Origin: an uncultured Alphaproteobacteria bacterium
GTDB lineage: Bacteria; Pseudomonadota; Alphaproteobacteria; Geminicoccales; Geminicoccaceae
Assembly (NCBI GenBank): GCA_937926445.1
Contig: CALBAK010000100.1
Coordinates: forward strand, 1 to 33,157
Reading direction: 5' to 3'
DNA length: 33,157 nt
Position 1 is the stretch's first letter; each line of letters begins with the position of its first letter. Of this stretch, positions 15,931 to 24,385 are shown piece after piece. The position numbers and the translations under genes are program-made. The notes below the pieces were generated by a model. That model made no database searches. It had not been told where the DNA came from and worked only from the letters and a program-made list of their open reading frames with translations.

Positions 15931-16647
15931 ATGCGGCGCGGCAAGCTGATCGGTCTCGGTGTCGGCCCGGGCGATCCCGAGCTGTTGACGGTGCGGGCGG
16001 TCCGCCTTCTCGAGGCGGCCCAGGTGGTGGCCTTCGTGGCCGCGGCCGGTCGCGCGAGCCGGGCCCGCGAGACGGCGGGAGCTCATCTCCGCCCGGGCAC
16101 CCGAGAGCTCGTCGCGGTTCTTCCGATCGGGGCCGACTCGGCCGCGACCTCGCGGGCCTATGGTCAGCTCGCCACCGGCATCGTGGGCGAGCTCGGGCAG
16201 GGTCACGACGTGGTTTTCCTGTGCGAGGGCGATCCCCTGCTCCACGGTGCCTTCGCCCACCTCGTCGAACGGCTCGGCACCCGGTTCGAATGTACGGCGG
16301 TGCCCGGTATCACCGGTTTCGCGGCCGCCGCCGCGGCCACCCTGTGGCCGCTCGCACTTCGCGAGCAGGCCCTCGCCATCCTGCCGGCGAGCCTGCCGCC
16401 GCGCCGCCTCGAGGCGATCTTGAAGGACGTCGATCGGGCCGTGCTGGTGCGCATCGGTCGCAATCTGGGCAAGGTGCGCCAGGCCCTGCTCGCTTCGCGC
16501 ATGGCCAGAGGTGCCGTACTCGTCGACGGAACGGGTGCGAGCGGCACCCGCGGCCGGCCGCTCGAGGAGGCCGGGGACGGCCCCGTCCCGGCGACCGCGG
16601 TGGTGCTGGCGGCGCGCGAGCCGCCTTCGGGGCCGGAGCGCGGCTGA
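15931..16647 (+). CDS. cobI: Precorrin-2 C20-methyltransferase
   Basis: A 238-residue SAM-dependent tetrapyrrole methylase, close to the usual CobI/CbiL length. It opens LIGLGVGPGDPELLTVRAVRLL, the SAM-binding GVGPGDxxLLT motif of the family, and has VVFLCEGDPLLHGAF, the LCEGDPL form typical of the C20 methylase, and VPGITGFAAAAA. It would methylate C20 of precorrin-2 using S-adenosylmethionine in the aerobic B12 route. The ATG at 15931 is used; the leader lacks a strong ribosome site. cobJ, cobM and other pathway partners are not adjacent. No cobalamin riboswitch was recognised in the 132 bases upstream. Confidence 0.83.
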   Translation: MRRGKLIGLGVGPGDPELLTVRAVRLLEAAQVVAFVAAAGRASRARETAGAHLRPGTRELVAVLPIGADSAATSRAYGQLATGIVGELGQGHDVVFLCEGDPLLHGAFAHLVERLGTRFECTAVPGITGFAAAAAATLWPLALREQALAILPASLPPRRLEAILKDVDRAVLVRIGRNLGKVRQALLASRMARGAVLVDGTGASGTRGRPLEEAGDGPVPATAVVLAAREPPSGPERG

Positions 16648-16746
16648 TCCGGAAAGCCCGCCGAACGGCCGCGATCGGAGAGTGAAGAACGACGCGAAAC
16701 CGTCTAAGTTCCCGCATCGCTCGTGACCAGGAGATCCTGCCGACCC

Positions 16747-18063
16747 GTGAGCGCGCCCGCGATCCTGATCGCCGCACCGATGACCGGGTCGGGGAAGACC
16801 ATCCTGTGCCTCGGCCTGTTGCGGGCACTCGCCGACCGGGGTCACGCAGTGGGGTCGTTCAAGGTCGGACCGGATTTTCTCGACCCGGCGTTCCACGCCC
16901 GGGCGAGCGGCCGACCCGGCCCGAGCCTCGATGCCTGGGCGATGCGGCTCGCGACCCTCGTCGAGCTGCTCGACGATGCCGCCACAGGCTGCGACCTCCT
17001 GATCGGCGAGGGGATGATGGGGCTCGCCGACGGCGCCCCGGACGGCAGCGGCTCGACCGGCGATCTCGCCGCCCTTCTGGGCCTTCCGGTGATCCTCGTG
17101 GTCGACTGCGCGCGGCTCGGCGGCTCGGTGGCACCGCTCGTCGACGGCTTCCTGCGCTGGCGCGACGAGGTCGAGATCGTGGGCCTCGTCTTCAACCGCG
17201 TCGCCGGCCCCGACCATGCCGAACTCCTCCGCGAGGCCTGCGAAGCGGCCTTCTCCAACCGGATCCTTGGCTGGCTGCCCGAAGATCCCGCCCTCGTACT
17301 GCCGAGCCGCCATCTAGGGCTCGTCCACCCCGACGAGCTCCCGCAGCTCGACAGGGTGCTGGACCAGGCGGGCCGGCTCTTGGCCGAGCATCTCGAGCTC
17401 GACCGGATCGTCCGGCTCGCACGGCCGCCGAGCCTCGCCTGCCTCGGCCCCAAGCCGAGACCCTTGCCGCCGCTCGGCCAGCGCATCGCGGTGGCGCGCG
17501 ATGCCGCCTTCACCTTCGCCTATCCCGCCGTCCTCGAAGGCTGGCGAGCGGCCGGCGCCGAGCTCGTGCCGTTCTCGCCGCTGGCCGACGAACCACCCGA
17601 CCCGCGAGCGGACGCCGTCTTCCTGCCGGGCGGCTATCCGGAGCTCCATGCCGGCCGGCTCGCGGCGGCCGAGCGGTGGCGTGCCGGGATCGCCGCCGCT
17701 GCGGCCCGCGGCGCTTTCGTCTATGGCGAGTGCGGCGGCTACATGGCGCTCGGTCGGACCCTCGTCGACGCCGCGGGTGAGGCCCACGCGATGGCCGGCC
17801 TGTTGCCTCTCGCCACGAGCCTCGCCGAGCCGGCGCCGAAAATCGGCTGGCGCCGCGTGGCGCTGGTCGGTGCGAGTCCGCTCGGTAGCGAGGGCGCGCG
17901 CTACCGGGGCCACGAGTTCCACATGGCCCGCGCACTCGCCGAGCCGGGCCCGCCCTTCGTTCGGCTCGCGGACGCCAGCGGGCGCGATCTCGGGGCCGCG
18001 GGCTGCCGGATCGGCACGGTGGCCGGCTCCTTCGTCCATCTGGTCGACCGCGAGGCGGACTAG
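16747..18063 (+). CDS. cobB: Cobyrinic acid a,c-diamide synthase
   Basis: A 438-residue CobB/CbiA enzyme that amidates the a and c carboxylates of (hydrogeno)byrinic or cobyrinic acid using glutamine and ATP. Near the start lies the P-loop APMTGSGKT (10-18), followed by VGPDFLDPAFH, the dethiobiotin-synthetase-like domain. The C-terminal class I glutaminase has PGGYPELH and GECGGYM with the nucleophile at Cys329, and ends GSFVHL. GTG 16747 is preferred because the family begins a few residues before the P-loop and AGGAG lies upstream; GTG 16723 is an alternative. Located 99 bases after cobI. Confidence 0.9.
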   Translation: MSAPAILIAAPMTGSGKTILCLGLLRALADRGHAVGSFKVGPDFLDPAFHARASGRPGPSLDAWAMRLATLVELLDDAATGCDLLIGEGMMGLADGAPDGSGSTGDLAALLGLPVILVVDCARLGGSVAPLVDGFLRWRDEVEIVGLVFNRVAGPDHAELLREACEAAFSNRILGWLPEDPALVLPSRHLGLVHPDELPQLDRVLDQAGRLLAEHLELDRIVRLARPPSLACLGPKPRPLPPLGQRIAVARDAAFTFAYPAVLEGWRAAGAELVPFSPLADEPPDPRADAVFLPGGYPELHAGRLAAAERWRAGIAAAAARGAFVYGECGGYMALGRTLVDAAGEAHAMAGLLPLATSLAEPAPKIGWRRVALVGASPLGSEGARYRGHEFHMARALAEPGPPFVRLADASGRDLGAAGCRIGTVAGSFVHLVDREAD

Positions 18064-18140
18064 CCCGGACCCGCGCGCTGTTCAGCGGGCCGAGATCGGT
18101 TTAGCAGCGGGAGCGGGTTCGCTTGAAGGAGGGTTGCGCG

Positions 18141-19217
18141 ATGCTGCGACGGGGACTTCTCGCTTCGGCCGGTGCCGCCGCCGCGACCGGTCTCGCCGCA
18201 CCGGCCATCGCCCAGGGCCGGTTGCGTTGGACCATGGCGATGCCCTGGCCCAAGGGAACGCCGGGCGTGGCCGTCAATGCCGAGCGCTTCGCCAAGCGTG
18301 TCGAAGCGATGTCGGGTGGGCGCATCGAGATCAAGCTCTTCGGCGCCGGCGAGCTCGTCCCGCCCTTTCAAGTCTTCGATGCGGTCCACGCGGGCACGGC
18401 CCAGCTCGCCCACGGCACGCCCTACTATTGGGCGTCGAAATCGCCCGCACTCCACTGGTTCACGGGCGTGCCCTTCGGCCTGACTGCGATGGAGCTACCC
18501 GCTTGGCTCTATTGGGGCGACGGCGGCAAGCTCTGGAAGGAGGCTTACGACCCCTTCAACGTGGTCGCCTTCTATGCCGGCTCCTCGGGCGTCCAGGCCG
18601 GTGGCTGGTTCCGCAAGGAGCTCAACTCCCTGGCCGACCTCCAGGGTCTCAAGATCCGCATCGCCGGGCTCGGAGCCGACGTGATGCGACGGCTCGGGGC
18701 CACGACGGTGACGACACCGCCCGGCGAGATCCTGCCCGGCCTCATGAGCGGTGCGATCGACGCCGCCGAATGGATCGGTCCCTGGAACGACCGCGCCTTC
18801 GGCCTCCACAAAGTCGCCAAGTACTATTACGTTCCCGCCTTCCACGAGCCCGGCCCGGGCCTCGAGATCATGGTGAACCGCCAGGAGTGGGAGAAGCTGC
18901 CCCCCGACCTCCAGGCCATCATCGAGGTCGCGGCCTCGGCCACCGCCAACGAGACCTTGGCCGACTTCGTCTACCACAATATCGAGAGCTTCGTACCGCT
19001 GCTGGGTGAAGGGGTGGAACTGCGTACCTTCCCCGAAGATATCGTGAGAGCAATGGGTCGAGAAGCCTTCGCGGTCTTCGAGGAGATCGCATCCAAGGAT
19101 CCGCTCGCCCGCAAGGTGCACGACAGCTTCCTCGCCTTTCTCAAAAAGGCGGTCGTCTACGGCGATCGGTTCGACGCTCGCCTCCTCGCCATGCGCCGGC
19201 TGGTCGTGCCGCTCTGA
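18141..19217 (+). CDS. TRAP transporter substrate-binding protein (DctP/TakP-like)
   Basis: A 358-residue periplasmic binding protein of the DctP family. The N-terminus MLRRGLLASAGAAAATGLAAPAIAQG is a Tat/Sec-type signal with RRG before a hydrophobic core and AIAQ cleavage region. Mature features include WTMAMPWPKG, FAKRVEAMSGGRIEIKLFG and GEILPGLMSGAIDAAEW, matching members that bind monocarboxylates or 2-oxoacids. ATG 18141 has a strong GAAGGAGGG leader; a TTG 18 bases earlier is less likely. No DctQ or DctM membrane subunits occur in the window, so its transporter must be encoded elsewhere. It interrupts the cobalamin genes. Ligand unknown. Confidence 0.87.
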   Translation: MLRRGLLASAGAAAATGLAAPAIAQGRLRWTMAMPWPKGTPGVAVNAERFAKRVEAMSGGRIEIKLFGAGELVPPFQVFDAVHAGTAQLAHGTPYYWASKSPALHWFTGVPFGLTAMELPAWLYWGDGGKLWKEAYDPFNVVAFYAGSSGVQAGGWFRKELNSLADLQGLKIRIAGLGADVMRRLGATTVTTPPGEILPGLMSGAIDAAEWIGPWNDRAFGLHKVAKYYYVPAFHEPGPGLEIMVNRQEWEKLPPDLQAIIEVAASATANETLADFVYHNIESFVPLLGEGVELRTFPEDIVRAMGREAFAVFEEIASKDPLARKVHDSFLAFLKKAVVYGDRFDARLLAMRRLVVPL

Positions 19218-19227
19218 TCCGAGCCGC

Positions 19228-19257
19228 GGCCCGATCGGCTCCCGGGTCGATCGGGCC
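19228..19257 (+). terminator. 10-bp hairpin after the TRAP binding-protein gene
   Basis: Exact arms GGCCCGATCG (19228-19237) and CGATCGGGCC (19248-19257) enclose a ten-base loop, 10 bases past the TRAP gene stop. It is followed by C-rich rather than T-rich sequence. It probably ends the TRAP transcript before the cobS-like gene, though the U-run of a classic terminator is missing. Confidence 0.5.
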
Positions 19258-19294
19258 CCCTCGCGTCCGCCCACGCCCCCGCTTCGAGACCGCC

Positions 19295-20023
19295 TTGCCG
19301 CTCCACGACCTCGAGGTCGCACTCGCGATCCTCACCCGGCTGCCGTCGCGCCTGCGGGCCGCGCCGGGCCCGCGGGAGATCGAGGCGGCGGTCCACTGGT
19401 TCCCGCTCGCTGGCGCCCTCGTGGGCGCGCTCGCCGGTATGGCCTACTTCCTGGCCGGCCTGATCGGGCTGCCCGGGCTCTCGGCCCTCCTCCTCGCCCT
19501 TGCCGTGCAGGTGCTTTCGACCGGCGCGCTCCACGAGATCGGCACCGGGCGGACGGTCGAGGCGCTCACGGCGGCCGCGGGCCGAGCCGGCGAGGCCGCA
19601 GCGAGCGGCCCGCACGCAGCGACCCTCGCTCTCTGCCTCCTTCTCCTCGCCCGGATCGCCGCCCTGACGAGCTTCTGGAGCCCTTGGAGCTTCGTTGCGG
19701 CTCTGGTGGCGGCGGGCGCGGTCTCGCACGCGGCCATGGCCGCAGTCCTACTCGGCCGAGCGGCTTCGGGTAGATTCCGGCCCGAACCGACCCGCGTCGG
19801 CCTCGGGCTCGCCCTCGCCGGCGCGCTCGCGCTTTCGCTCCTGCCGCCGCTTCTGGCGCTCCAGGCCTCGCTCTGGGCCGCGCTCGCCGCCGCCGCGGTC
19901 GCGCTCTGGCTGGTCCGCAAACTCGGCGGCTGCGACGGGAACGGCCTCGGCTCGGTCCAGCAGGCGGCCGAGCTCGCCTTCCTACTGGCGCTCGCCGCCG
20001 AGGGCTGGCCGCGCGAGGGCTGA
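19295..20023 (+). CDS. CobS-like protein with degenerate acidic motif
   Basis: A 242-residue membrane protein resembling adenosylcobinamide-GDP ribazoletransferase (CobS), which joins alpha-ribazole to the corrin at the inner membrane. Similarity is in the overall layout: an early AILTRLPSRLR-type start, WFPLAGALVGAL, five or so membrane helices and a late LGGCDGNGLGSVQQAAEL that corresponds to the family GGxTGDxLGAxQQxxEL. The defining LHxDGLADxxDG segment instead reads LHEIGTGRTVEAL (His80 onward), losing three conserved Asp, and the MRDSRxGxxG region reads AASGPHAATL. Catalysis of the standard reaction is therefore doubtful. Start TTG 19295 is the likely one. It could be a repurposed paralogue, with a canonical cobS elsewhere. 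Confidence 0.68.
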   Translation: MPLHDLEVALAILTRLPSRLRAAPGPREIEAAVHWFPLAGALVGALAGMAYFLAGLIGLPGLSALLLALAVQVLSTGALHEIGTGRTVEALTAAAGRAGEAAASGPHAATLALCLLLLARIAALTSFWSPWSFVAALVAAGAVSHAAMAAVLLGRAASGRFRPEPTRVGLGLALAGALALSLLPPLLALQASLWAALAAAAVALWLVRKLGGCDGNGLGSVQQAAELAFLLALAAEGWPREG

Positions 20024-20141
20024 GCCGTGCCCATCCGCCGGGCGATTGCAGCCGGCGAGCCTCGGTCGTGGAGCCGCCACGAGCGACGCGGTATGACCGA
20101 TCCCCGAATCCAACCTCCGCGTCGTAGAAAGAGGTTCGGAG

Positions 20142-21209
20142 ATGACGATGGCTTCGACCCGCGCGACCTTCGACGAGCTCGAGACGCTGCTCGCCGACCC
20201 GGACGTCCCCGATTCGGCGATCCGTCCCTATCTGACCGGCGCGCCCCAGGTCTCGCTGCCGTTCGCGCCGGTGGTCGTGCCCGACGCGACGCGCGTCGCC
20301 ATGCGGCCCCTCGACGAGACGCGGGTCCTTGGCCCGGTTTTTCTCGACTGGGCCAACCGCTGGTCGCGCTGGCGGCGGCAGAAGCGGTTCGAGCGTCGCC
20401 TGGCGGCGGGCGACCCGGCGCCGGTCCTGGTCTCGGAGGGCGACAGCTGGTTCCAGTTCCCCCTCTTGCTCGACGACGTGATCGACCAGCTGGAGCCACG
20501 CTATCTCATTCTCAGTCTCGATGCGGCCGGCGACACGCTCGCCGCGATGACGGGTCCCGGTCGCGAATACGTGGCGCCGCTGGTGGATGCCAAACTCGGT
20601 CCGCGTGTGCGCGGCTTCCTCTTCTCGGCGGGCGGCAACGACATCATCGGCGAGGAGCGCGGCCCGGACGGGCGCATGCGCTCGGTTCTCGAAACGCTCG
20701 TGCACGAGCGCCGGCCGGGCCTACCCGCTGCGGCGCAGATCGACGAGGCCGCCCTCGAGGAGCGACTGGCGCGGATCGAGGCCGGGTATCGCAAGGTCCT
20801 CGAGACGGTGGCGACGCTGCGGCCCGGCGTCTTCGTCGTCGGCCACGCCTACGCCCATGCGATCCCGGCGCACCCGGCAGACCCCCGCGATCCCCGCTGG
20901 ACGCGGCACGGCGGCTGGCTACGCGATCCCTTGCGACGGCGCGGCTTCAAGGAGCCGGAGGAGCAGCGCGCCATCGTCGCGGCCCTGATCGACCGTTTCC
21001 ATGCCCGCCTCGAGAGGCTCATGGGCGGTAACTGTCCGGGCGGAGCCTATCCACAAGGCTGGCTGGTCGACTGCCGCAACCTGCTCGACCGGACCGAGGA
21101 ATGGGCCGACGAGATCCACCCGACCGACGCGCCGGGACGTGGCTTCGCTCGGGTCGCGGAGCGGTTCGACGCGGTGATCCGATCGGCACTGGCCTCTTCG
21201 ACCGGCTGA
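20142..21209 (+). CDS. SGNH/GDSL-like hydrolase
   Basis: A 355-residue protein with the SGNH blocks in order: SEGDSWFQFP (Ser102 in block I), DAAGDTL (block II Gly), SAGGNDI (Asn166, block III) and DEIHPT (Asp323, His326, block V). This is the catalytic arrangement of esterases, lipases and acyl-carbohydrate deacetylases. There is no obvious signal peptide, and an N-terminal extension of about 95 residues precedes block I. ATG 20142 is preceded by GAAAGAGG; a second ATG two codons later is possible. The substrate is unknown. It is convergent with gshA, with a 32-base gap. Confidence 0.78.
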   Translation: MTMASTRATFDELETLLADPDVPDSAIRPYLTGAPQVSLPFAPVVVPDATRVAMRPLDETRVLGPVFLDWANRWSRWRRQKRFERRLAAGDPAPVLVSEGDSWFQFPLLLDDVIDQLEPRYLILSLDAAGDTLAAMTGPGREYVAPLVDAKLGPRVRGFLFSAGGNDIIGEERGPDGRMRSVLETLVHERRPGLPAAAQIDEAALEERLARIEAGYRKVLETVATLRPGVFVVGHAYAHAIPAHPADPRDPRWTRHGGWLRDPLRRRGFKEPEEQRAIVAALIDRFHARLERLMGGNCPGGAYPQGWLVDCRNLLDRTEEWADEIHPTDAPGRGFARVAERFDAVIRSALASSTG

Positions 21210-21241
21210 GCCGGGCCTCGGCCCCCTTTTCCCGATCGGGC

Positions 21242-22609
21242 TCAGAAAGCGAACTCGGTGAAGAGCGGATCGACCGAGCGGCCCCATTCCTGCTCGAACC
21301 GGCGCAGCTTCACCTCGGCGGGGGTGAGGCCGGTGGCGACCGTCTCCTCGAGCGGCGCGAGATAGCGCGTCTCGTCCTGGCCGTCCCAGTTGAGCCGCGC
21401 GCGGCGGGCGAGCCCCGCCCGGGCGAGACCCACCACGTGGCGTGCGACCTCGAGCAGGGTGCCGCCTCGGAAGGGCGTCGCGAGGCCGAGCCGCGGCACC
21501 TGTTCGCGCAACCGCTGCCGCTCCTCGGCCGACCAGTCGGCGACGAGCTCCTGCGCTCGGGCGAGCGACTCCTCGTCGTAGAGGAGCCCGACCCAGAGGG
21601 CCGGCAGGGCGCAGATCGTCCGGAAGCGGCCGCCATCGGCCCCCCGCATCTCGAGGTAACGTTTGAGGCGAACCTCGGGAAAGGCGGTGGTCACGTGATC
21701 GGCCCAATCGGCGATCGTCGGACGCTCGTCCGGCAGGGCCGGTAGCCTGCCGGCCAGGAAGTCGCGGAAGGACTGGCCCGCCGCATCGATGTAGCGGCCG
21801 TCGCGGTAGACGAAGTACATGGGCACGTCGAGCAGGTAGTCGACGTAGCGCTCGAAGCCGAAGCCCGGCTCGAACACGAAGGGCAGCATGCCCGAGCGGT
21901 CGGGATCCGTGTCGAGCCAAACCTGCGAGCGCAGGGAGAGGTAGCCCGACGGTCGGCCCTCGAGGAAGGGCGAGTTGGCGAAGAGTGCGGTGGCGACCGG
22001 CTGCAGTGCCAGGCTCACCCGCATCTTGCGGACCATGTCCGCCTCGGATCCGAAGTCGAGATTGACCTGCACGGTGCAGGTCCTGAGCATCATGTCGAGG
22101 CCGAGCGTGCCGCGCTTCGGCATGTAGGCGCGCATGATCCGGTAGCGCCCCTTGGGCATCCAGGGGATGTCCTCCCGCCGCCATTTGGGATTGAAGCCGA
22201 GCCCGAGCATTCCGATGCCGAGCGGCTCGGCGACCTTCTTCACTTCGTCGAGGTGAGTGTGCACCTCGCAGCAGGTCTGGTGCAGCGTCTCGAGGGGGGC
22301 ACCGCTCAGCTCCAGCTGGCCGCCCGGCTCGAGCGTCACGGAACAGCCGTCCTTGACGAGCGCAATCGGCCGACCCTCCTCGAGCACGCGCTGCCAGCCG
22401 AAGCGCTCGGCGAGGCCGTCGAGCAGGGCTCGAATGCCGGCCCGGCCCTCGTAGGGCAAGGGCCGGAGATCGGCCGTGGTGAACGCGAACTTCTCGTGCT
22501 CGGTGCCGATGCGGAACGCGGCCTTGGGCTTGCATCCCCGCTCGAACCATTCGACGAGCTGGCGGCGATCGGTGATCGGCTCGCCCTTTCCGATCGGCGG
22601 CGCGGACAT
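21242..22609 (-). CDS. gshA: Glutamate-cysteine ligase
   Basis: A 455-residue ATP-dependent gamma-glutamylcysteine synthetase of the plant/alphaproteobacterial type, the first step of glutathione synthesis in the cytosol. Motifs include [12 protein letters not shown] (near residue 34-45), [28 protein letters not shown] and [10 protein letters not shown], all characteristic of the group. The ATG at 22609 has GGGAGAGACGC upstream. Length is normal for the family. It is transcribed away from the divergent genes to the left and follows the ParA-like gene on the same strand after a 76-base gap. Confidence 0.93.
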   Translation of the reverse strand: MSAPPIGKGEPITDRRQLVEWFERGCKPKAAFRIGTEHEKFAFTTADLRPLPYEGRAGIRALLDGLAERFGWQRVLEEGRPIALVKDGCSVTLEPGGQLELSGAPLETLHQTCCEVHTHLDEVKKVAEPLGIGMLGLGFNPKWRREDIPWMPKGRYRIMRAYMPKRGTLGLDMMLRTCTVQVNLDFGSEADMVRKMRVSLALQPVATALFANSPFLEGRPSGYLSLRSQVWLDTDPDRSGMLPFVFEPGFGFERYVDYLLDVPMYFVYRDGRYIDAAGQSFRDFLAGRLPALPDERPTIADWADHVTTAFPEVRLKRYLEMRGADGGRFRTICALPALWVGLLYDEESLARAQELVADWSAEERQRLREQVPRLGLATPFRGGTLLEVARHVVGLARAGLARRARLNWDGQDETRYLAPLEETVATGLTPAEVKLRRFEQEWGRSVDPLFTEFAF

Positions 22610-22685
22610 GCGTCTCTCCCACTGCGGCCGCAGCCTCATAGCCGCCGGCCCCGGGCGCGGCAATCCGGGCCACCGTCGCCGCGCG

Positions 22686-23318
22686 TCAGAGCAAGGGCGA
22701 GAGCTCCTCGAGGAGGGCGCGGACCTCGCCCGCCGCCGCCCCTTTGGGCTCGGCTTCGACCACGCCCAGGCCGCGGGCGAAGCTCGCCACGTAGACCTGC
22801 CGGTTGCCGAGCTCGGCCACCGCCGTGGGCCAGCCCTCGCGGCCGACCGCGGCGCGCGCCTCCTCCACCACCCGGCCGCGCGCCGGCATCCGCGTCCAGA
22901 CGAGCCGCGCCGGTCTGCGCTCTTTGGCAGCGAGCTCGAAAGTGGCGCGGCTCGCCCAGATGTCGGCAGGGCTCGGCTGACAGGGCACGAGCACGAGATC
23001 GGCACGTCGGATGGCACCCTTGGCCTCGCTCTCGGCGTGCGGCGGGGTGTCGATCAGAACGAGATCGACCTCGGGTGCGAGGCGATCGAGCTCGACCCCG
23101 AGCCGCCAGCCACCCACCATGGCGAAGCGCAGAGCGGGAACCGTGCGGGCCTCGTGCGTGCGGATCCGCATCCAGCCCGTGAGGCTCGCCTGCGGGTCGA
23201 TGTCGACGACCGCGACGCGCCGGCCGGTGCTCGCCGCGGCGGTAGCGAGCTGCACGAGGAGCGTCGTCTTGCCTGCACCACCCTTCTGCTGCGCGACCGT
23301 GACGATGCGAGCACGCAT
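22686..23318 (-). CDS. ParA/MinD-type ATPase, orphan
   Basis: A 210-residue deviant-Walker ATPase. It has KGGAGKTT in the N-terminal P-loop (about residues 10-17), [10 protein letters not shown] (switch/Walker A' region) and LVLIDTPPH (Walker B). Such proteins position plasmids, chromosomes or large complexes by dynamic dimerisation. No parB gene or obvious centromere-like repeats are nearby, so chromosome segregation by a classic ParAB pair is not supported here. ATG 23318 is chosen since homology starts directly after it. It lies 13 bases after the end of the 2-hydroxyacid dehydrogenase gene on the same strand and may be co-transcribed. Confidence 0.85.
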   Translation of the reverse strand: MRARIVTVAQQKGGAGKTTLLVQLATAAASTGRRVAVVDIDPQASLTGWMRIRTHEARTVPALRFAMVGGWRLGVELDRLAPEVDLVLIDTPPHAESEAKGAIRRADLVLVPCQPSPADIWASRATFELAAKERRPARLVWTRMPARGRVVEEARAAVGREGWPTAVAELGNRQVYVASFARGLGVVEAEPKGAAAGEVRALLEELSPLL

Positions 23319-23331
23319 GGGCGTGCGCGCC

Positions 23332-24261
23332 TCAATAGCCGCGCTGTCGATCGACGCGGTGCAGGAGCGGCGCCCCGGCCCGCAGGCGGCGGATGTTCTC
23401 GGCAATGATCTCGGCCCCGCTCTCCGGGAGGCTGTAGGAAGCGGTGTGCGGGGTCACCGTGATCCGCGGATGCCGCCAGAACGGGTGGTCGGACGGCAAA
23501 GGCTCACGCGTGAACACGTCGAGCGTGGCATGGGCGAGCCGGCCGCTGCCGAGCGCTTCGAGGAGGTCCTGCTCGACGAGGTGAGCACCCCGGGCGAGGT
23601 TGACGAGCCGCGCGCCCCGCGGCAGCCGGGCGAAGAGTTCGGCGTTCAAGATGCCGCGGGTCGCCGGGGTCGAGGGCAGGAGGCAGACGAGCACCCCGAC
23701 CTCGGCGAGGAACGGGTGGAGCTCCTCGGGTCCGGCGAAGCAGCGCACCCCTTCGATCGTCTTGCGCGTCCGGCTCCAGCCGCGGACCGTGAAGCCGTGG
23801 CGGACCAGGAGCCGCGCACTCGCGCCGCCGAGCTCGCCGAGCCCCAAGAGTCCCACCACGGTCGCCGAGGCCGGCCGCGGCATCACGAGGCGCCACTCGG
23901 CCCGCCGCTGCTGCTGCTCGTAGACGTCGAGATCGCGGTGGTAGCGGAGCGCGTGGAGGAGCACGAACTCCGCCATGCTCGCGGTGAGCGAAGGGTCGAC
24001 CATCCGGCAGATCGGCACGTCCGCCGGGAGTGTGGGGTCCTCGAGCAGCCGGTCGACACCGGCCCCGAGCGAGAAGATCGCGCGAAGTCGCGGCAGGCTC
24101 GCGAGGAGCCCGGGTGGCGGCAGCCAGACCAGCGCCGCTTCGATCTCCGCCGGATCGCCGATCTCGGGGAAGACACGGACCTCGAGGTCCGGGATACGCC
24201 GTTGCAGCGCCTCGCGCCAGGCGATCGGATCGTCGTCGGGACTCGCGAAGAGAAGCGCCAC
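23332..24261 (-). CDS. D-2-hydroxyacid dehydrogenase, GhrA-type glyoxylate/hydroxypyruvate reductase
   Basis: A 309-residue NAD(P)H-dependent dehydrogenase that would reduce glyoxylate or hydroxypyruvate. An N-terminal substrate domain has SLGAGVDRLL, typical of GhrA. The nucleotide domain has VGLLGLGELGGASARLL (GxGxxG). The catalytic Arg lies in VNLARGAHLV, and His in TPHTAS, near the C-terminus. GTG 24261 is preferred, with GAGGCGG upstream; a TTG at 24345 would add an unsupported 28-residue tail. Followed closely by the ParA-like gene, and divergent from the DUF3750 gene. Confidence 0.87.
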   Translation of the reverse strand: MALLFASPDDDPIAWREALQRRIPDLEVRVFPEIGDPAEIEAALVWLPPPGLLASLPRLRAIFSLGAGVDRLLEDPTLPADVPICRMVDPSLTASMAEFVLLHALRYHRDLDVYEQQQRRAEWRLVMPRPASATVVGLLGLGELGGASARLLVRHGFTVRGWSRTRKTIEGVRCFAGPEELHPFLAEVGVLVCLLPSTPATRGILNAELFARLPRGARLVNLARGAHLVEQDLLEALGSGRLAHATLDVFTREPLPSDHPFWRHPRITVTPHTASYSLPESGAEIIAENIRRLRAGAPLLHRVDRQRGY

Positions 24262-24385
24262 GGGGACCGCCTCGAGAGGCCGGGACCGCCCGCTTGTGGC
24301 CGTCCCGTGACCGAGTGGCAAGCCCGGGCTTGTCGGGACGCCCAAGAGATGCAGATGAGGCCCTGCAACCCCGCGGAGCCTTCCG

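Noticed and set aside
21210-21241. Possible terminator GGGC-CTCG-GCCC with a following C/T stretch between the SGNH gene and gshA
   Set aside because: Only four base pairs form, too weak to list as a terminator.
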